Positions 3,996-6,424 of a stretch of DNA of 6,424 bases are shown piece by piece. This stretch comes from an uncultured Eubacteriales bacterium (GTDB lineage Bacteria > Bacillota_I > Bacilli_A > RF39 > UBA660): NCBI GenBank assembly GCA_900321645.1, contig ONWZ01000076.1:1-6424 (forward strand), written 5' to 3'. Below the pieces are notes generated by a model. It ran no database searches. It saw only the letters and a program-made list of their open reading frames with translations, and had not been told where the DNA came from. The translations under genes and the position numbers were made by a program. The stretch's first letter is position 1. Each line of letters begins with the position of its first letter.

Positions 3996-5819
3996 ATGAA
4001 CGATAAAATAAGAAATATTGCCATTATTGCCCATGTCGATCATGGTAAAACAACCCTTGTTGATCAATTATTAAAAAAGTCAGGAACATTTAGAGAAAAC
4101 GAACAAGTTGCTGATCGTGTTATGGACTCTAATGATATTGAAAGGGAAAGAGGTATTACTATCTTAGCTAAGACAACTGCGATTAATTATAATGGATATC
4201 GTATTAATATTTTAGATACTCCAGGACATGCTGACTTTGGCGGTGAAGTTGAAAGAATTATGAACATGGTTGATGGTGTATTATTACTTGTCGATGCCTA
4301 TGAAGGAACGATGCCTCAAACAAGATTCGTTTTAAAAAAAGCGTTGGAAGCTAAAGTAAAACCAATTGTCATCATCAATAAAGTTGATAAACCAACTGCA
4401 AGATTAAATCAAGTAGTTGATGAAGTAATTGATTTATTTATTGAACTAGGTGCTGATGATAATCAATTAGATTTTAAAGTGGCCTATGTTTCTGCTTTAA
4501 ATGGAACAGCTTCACTTAGCCCTGATTTAGCTAGCCAATCAGAAGATTATTCATGTATCTATGATTTGATTATTAATGAAATTCCTGCTCCTGATGTTAA
4601 TGTTGATGCTCCGTTACAATTTCAACCAGCATTACTAGACTATAATGACTATGTAGGAAGAATTGGTATTGGACGTATTAAATCAGGTACTATTAAAGAA
4701 AACGAAATGGTTTCTTGTGTCAGATTAGATGGCAGTATTAAGCAATTTAGAATTGCTAAATTATTTGGCTTTCTAGGACTAAAAAGAATTGAGATTAATG
4801 AAGCCCATGCTGGTGAAATTGTCGCCATCGCTGGTATGCCTGATATTTCAGTTGGTGAAACAGTTTGTGATATTGGAAAGGAAAATCCATTACCACCATT
4901 AAGAATCGATGAGCCAACCTTAAAAATGACCTTTATGACTAGTGATAGTCCATTTGTCGGTCGTGACGGAGAACATGTAACTGCTAGAAAAATTGGTGAA
5001 AGATTATTCCGTGAAACGCAAAGAGATGTCAGCTTACGTGTTGAAGAAGCCGGCCAAGATGCTTGGATTGTATCTGGTAGAGGTGAATTACACTTATCAA
5101 TTTTAATTGAAAACTTAAGAAGAGAAGGTTTTGAATTACAAGTTTCAAAACCAGAAGTAATCATTAAAGAAATAAATGGTGTATTATGCGAACCATATGA
5201 AGAAGTACAAATCGAAGTTCCTGAAGAATCAGTTGGTAATGTTATCGAAGCTTTAGGCCTTCGTGGCGCTAAAATGGATAATATGACTAACGTTAATAAT
5301 TTAGTTAGATTATCTTATACCATTCCTTCAAGAGGCTTAATTGGTTTTTCCACCGATTTTATGACAATGACCAAAGGTTATGGTATCATCAATCATACTT
5401 TTAAGGAATATCTTCCAATCGAAGATATTACCGTTGGAGAAAGAAAATTTGGTGTTCTTGTATCAATGGAAAATGGCAAAGCTACTGCTTATGCCATTGG
5501 AAATCTTGAAGATAGAGGAACAATGTTCATCGAACCTGGTACGGAAGTATATGAAGGTATGATTGTCGGAGAATGCAACCGTGAAAATGATTTAGCTGTT
5601 AACGTAGTTAGGGGTAAGCAATTAACAAATACCCGTGCTGCTGGCTCCGATCATACAGTCGTTTTAAAAAGACCTAGACCAATTACTTTAGAGTATTGTC
5701 TAGATTATATCAACAGTGATGAATTATTAGAGATAACACCACATTATTTAAGATTAAGAAAGAAAATTTTAAATACTGAATCAAGAAAGAAATTTGATGC
5801 TAAAAAGAATGCTGAATAA
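3996..5819 (+). CDS. typA: Ribosome-associated GTPase TypA/BipA
   Basis: At 607 residues this has the same length as E. coli BipA. ATG 3996 follows AGGGG (3986-3990). The GTPase domain has all signature boxes: G1 AHVDHGKT (12-19), Thr55 in RGIT (G2), DTPGH (74-78, His78 being the catalytic histidine), NKVD (128-131) and SAL (166-168). A beta-barrel domain II (about 203-290) and EF-G-like domains III and V (FMTSDSPFVGRDGEHVTARK; CEPYEEVQIEVPEESVGNVIEALGLRGA) follow, then the BipA-specific C-terminal domain with PSRGLIGF and LKRPRPITLEYCLDYI. It is a translational GTPase that binds the 70S ribosome and affects ribosome assembly and stress or cold growth. No domain is missing. It appears to be transcribed alone, with a promoter and a terminator of its own; the last codons form part of that terminator. 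Confidence 0.98.
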   Translation: MNDKIRNIAIIAHVDHGKTTLVDQLLKKSGTFRENEQVADRVMDSNDIERERGITILAKTTAINYNGYRINILDTPGHADFGGEVERIMNMVDGVLLLVDAYEGTMPQTRFVLKKALEAKVKPIVIINKVDKPTARLNQVVDEVIDLFIELGADDNQLDFKVAYVSALNGTASLSPDLASQSEDYSCIYDLIINEIPAPDVNVDAPLQFQPALLDYNDYVGRIGIGRIKSGTIKENEMVSCVRLDGSIKQFRIAKLFGFLGLKRIEINEAHAGEIVAIAGMPDISVGETVCDIGKENPLPPLRIDEPTLKMTFMTSDSPFVGRDGEHVTARKIGERLFRETQRDVSLRVEEAGQDAWIVSGRGELHLSILIENLRREGFELQVSKPEVIIKEINGVLCEPYEEVQIEVPEESVGNVIEALGLRGAKMDNMTNVNNLVRLSYTIPSRGLIGFSTDFMTMTKGYGIINHTFKEYLPIEDITVGERKFGVLVSMENGKATAYAIGNLEDRGTMFIEPGTEVYEGMIVGECNRENDLAVNVVRGKQLTNTRAAGSDHTVVLKRPRPITLEYCLDYINSDELLEITPHYLRLRKKILNTESRKKFDAKKNAE

Positions 5820-5836
5820 AAAAAGCATTCTTTTTT
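5802..5836 (+). terminator. Rho-independent terminator of typA
   Basis: AAAAAGAATGCT (5802-5813) pairs perfectly with AGCATTCTTTTT (5824-5835), 12 bp with a 10-nt loop containing the typA stop codon, and ends in six T. Its right arm (5824-5830) is also an arm of the minus-strand terminator. Confidence 0.85.
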
Positions 5837-5844
5837 GAATGCTT
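5817..5844 (-). terminator. Rho-independent terminator of the minus-strand lipoprotein
   Basis: Read on the minus strand, AAGCATTC (complement of 5837-5844), a loop of six A and GAATGCTT (complement of 5823-5830) form a perfect 8-bp hairpin. It is followed by a U tract from the A run at 5818-5822. It starts within the lipoprotein stop codon. Confidence 0.75.
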
Positions 5845-6310
5845 AATAATTCATCGCAGTCATAATTGCATCAACTTTATCTTTATTAGCAAGTGGTGCC
5901 TTTGTAAATATTAAAGTATTCTCAATACGATTACTAACCATATAATAGTTATTAGAAATCATATTGAATAACTTATAGTTTTTTCCTTTTTCATTATGTG
6001 CAGTTGCTGCCGTTCCCTTTAGAGTCATAAAACTAGAAATATGTTGCTTTTGTGCTTTGCCCGCATTTTCTTCAGTATCATATATAACCATCTCAATAGT
6101 TAAATCATCTAATGTGCATCTAATTGCTCCGGTTATATAATCAGCTTTCTGTGCCTGATATTCACTTAACATATCAGTATACGTTAATCCATTATTAATG
6201 CATACATTTTGAAATGTCTCTAATGAACCAATTTCTTTTGTCTCATTACTTCCACAACCGACAAGTAACAAACAAATAAAACATAAAAATATAAATTTAA
6301 ATTTTTTCAT
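5843..6310 (-). CDS. Putative lipoprotein, unknown function
   Basis: This encodes 155 residues. The start is ATG at 6308-6310 on the minus strand, preceded by a perfect AGGAGG (complement of 6315-6320) 4 nt away. The N-terminus is a classic lipoprotein signal: MKKFKF, a hydrophobic core, and lipobox Leu-Val-Gly-Cys19, so a membrane-anchored location outside the cell is expected. The mature part of about 137 residues is not recognised. It has two cysteines (Cys37, Cys65) that could form a disulfide, a short strand-rich middle (RCTLDDLTIEMVIYDTEENAGKAQ) and an Asn/Tyr-rich segment near 114-125. The arrangement LTIEMVIYDTEENAGKA followed by YMVSNRIENTLIFTKA resembles small binding domains, but no named family can be supported. 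It converges on typA and is divergent from the partial gene at 6403. Confidence 0.85.
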   Translation of the reverse strand: MKKFKFIFLCFICLLLVGCGSNETKEIGSLETFQNVCINNGLTYTDMLSEYQAQKADYITGAIRCTLDDLTIEMVIYDTEENAGKAQKQHISSFMTLKGTAATAHNEKGKNYKLFNMISNNYYMVSNRIENTLIFTKAPLANKDKVDAIMTAMNY

Positions 6311-6331
6311 ACATCCTCCTAATGTAATTTA

Positions 6332-6362
6332 ATTATATCACTAATATTATGGATCATGTTAA
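6332..6362 (-). promoter_or_regulatory. Candidate promoter of the minus-strand lipoprotein
   Basis: On the minus strand, TTAACA (complement of 6357-6362, 5 of 6) lies 19 bp from TATAAT (complement of 6332-6337). The -10 is preceded by TGA, making an extended -10 that can tolerate the long spacer. The start would be near 6325, just upstream of the AGGAGG site. Confidence 0.5.
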
Positions 6363-6387
6363 AAAAAGATATAACTTTACATATAAT
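6359..6387 (+). promoter_or_regulatory. Weak candidate promoter for the gene at 6403
   Basis: TTAAAA (6359-6364, 4 of 6) and TATAAT (6382-6387) have a 17-bp spacer. The -35 overlaps that of the divergent lipoprotein promoter. Transcription would begin near 6394, inside the ribosome-binding site, which weakens the case. Confidence 0.3.
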
Positions 6388-6402
6388 TAGATAGGTGATA
6401 AT

Positions 6403-6424
6403 ATGGATAATCTAAATGATTTTA
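6403..6424 (+). CDS. Start of a gene cut by the window edge
   Basis: ATG 6403 follows AGGTGAT (6393-6399), the same ribosome-binding site used by ylmC. Seven codons are visible (MDNLNDF) and the frame stays open. Too little remains to suggest a product. Confidence 0.5.

Noticed and set aside
3855..4067. Minus-strand 70-codon open frame across the typA promoter
   Set aside because: It runs through a terminator and promoter and into two real genes, with no ribosome-binding site or family resemblance.
4649..5164. Open frame of 171 codons antisense to typA
   Set aside because: It lies entirely within a conserved gene, has no recognisable domain, and is typical of the complement of a well-biased coding sequence.
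1..6424. Mobile element, defence system or horizontally acquired island
   Set aside because: No transposase, integrase, terminal repeats or shift in base composition is visible; the genes are lipoproteins, sporulation and housekeeping genes.

Overview
The window is AT-rich DNA (about 30% G+C by eye) with standard stop codons, Shine-Dalgarno sites and TATAAT-type promoters. A clear sporulation sigma factor, SigG, followed directly by a YlmC/YmxH-type PRC-barrel protein points to an endospore-forming (or formerly spore-forming) low-GC Bacillota. The compact layout and strong AT bias would suit an Erysipelotrichia- or RF39-like gut lineage, but that placement is inference.

Layout. Positions 1-1081 hold two tightly coupled lipoproteins, a rhodanese-like protein cut off at its 5' end and a CxxC thioredoxin-fold protein. 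They probably form one extracytoplasmic sulfur/redox unit. A perfect hairpin with a U6 tract (1094-1133) ends this unit and touches the start codon of sigG, so the sigG ribosome-binding site lies inside the hairpin stem. sigG (1134-1907) and ylmC/ymxH (1931-2155) follow. Positions 2156-2370 look like a spacer but contain a strong Shine-Dalgarno site, a 33-codon acidic small ORF built on a 12-nt tandem repeat, a perfect 15-bp inverted repeat around its initiation site, an outer 9-bp helix, and a terminator overlapping its stop. rnhB (2371-2997) and an unrecognised 306-residue protein (3000-3920) form a two-gene operon ending in a terminator. typA/bipA (3996-5819) has its own promoter. A lipoprotein gene on the minus strand (5843-6310) converges on typA, and the two 3' ends share one terminator arm. 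The last bases hold a divergent promoter region and the first seven codons of another gene.

How the genes relate. sigG and ylmC keep a synteny known from Bacillota sporulation loci. rnhB (RNA/DNA hybrid removal) and typA (ribosome-associated GTPase) are housekeeping. No defence system, mobile element or CRISPR array is visible. The points most worth a second look are the occluded sigG initiation site and the small-ORF/structured-RNA element between ylmC and rnhB.
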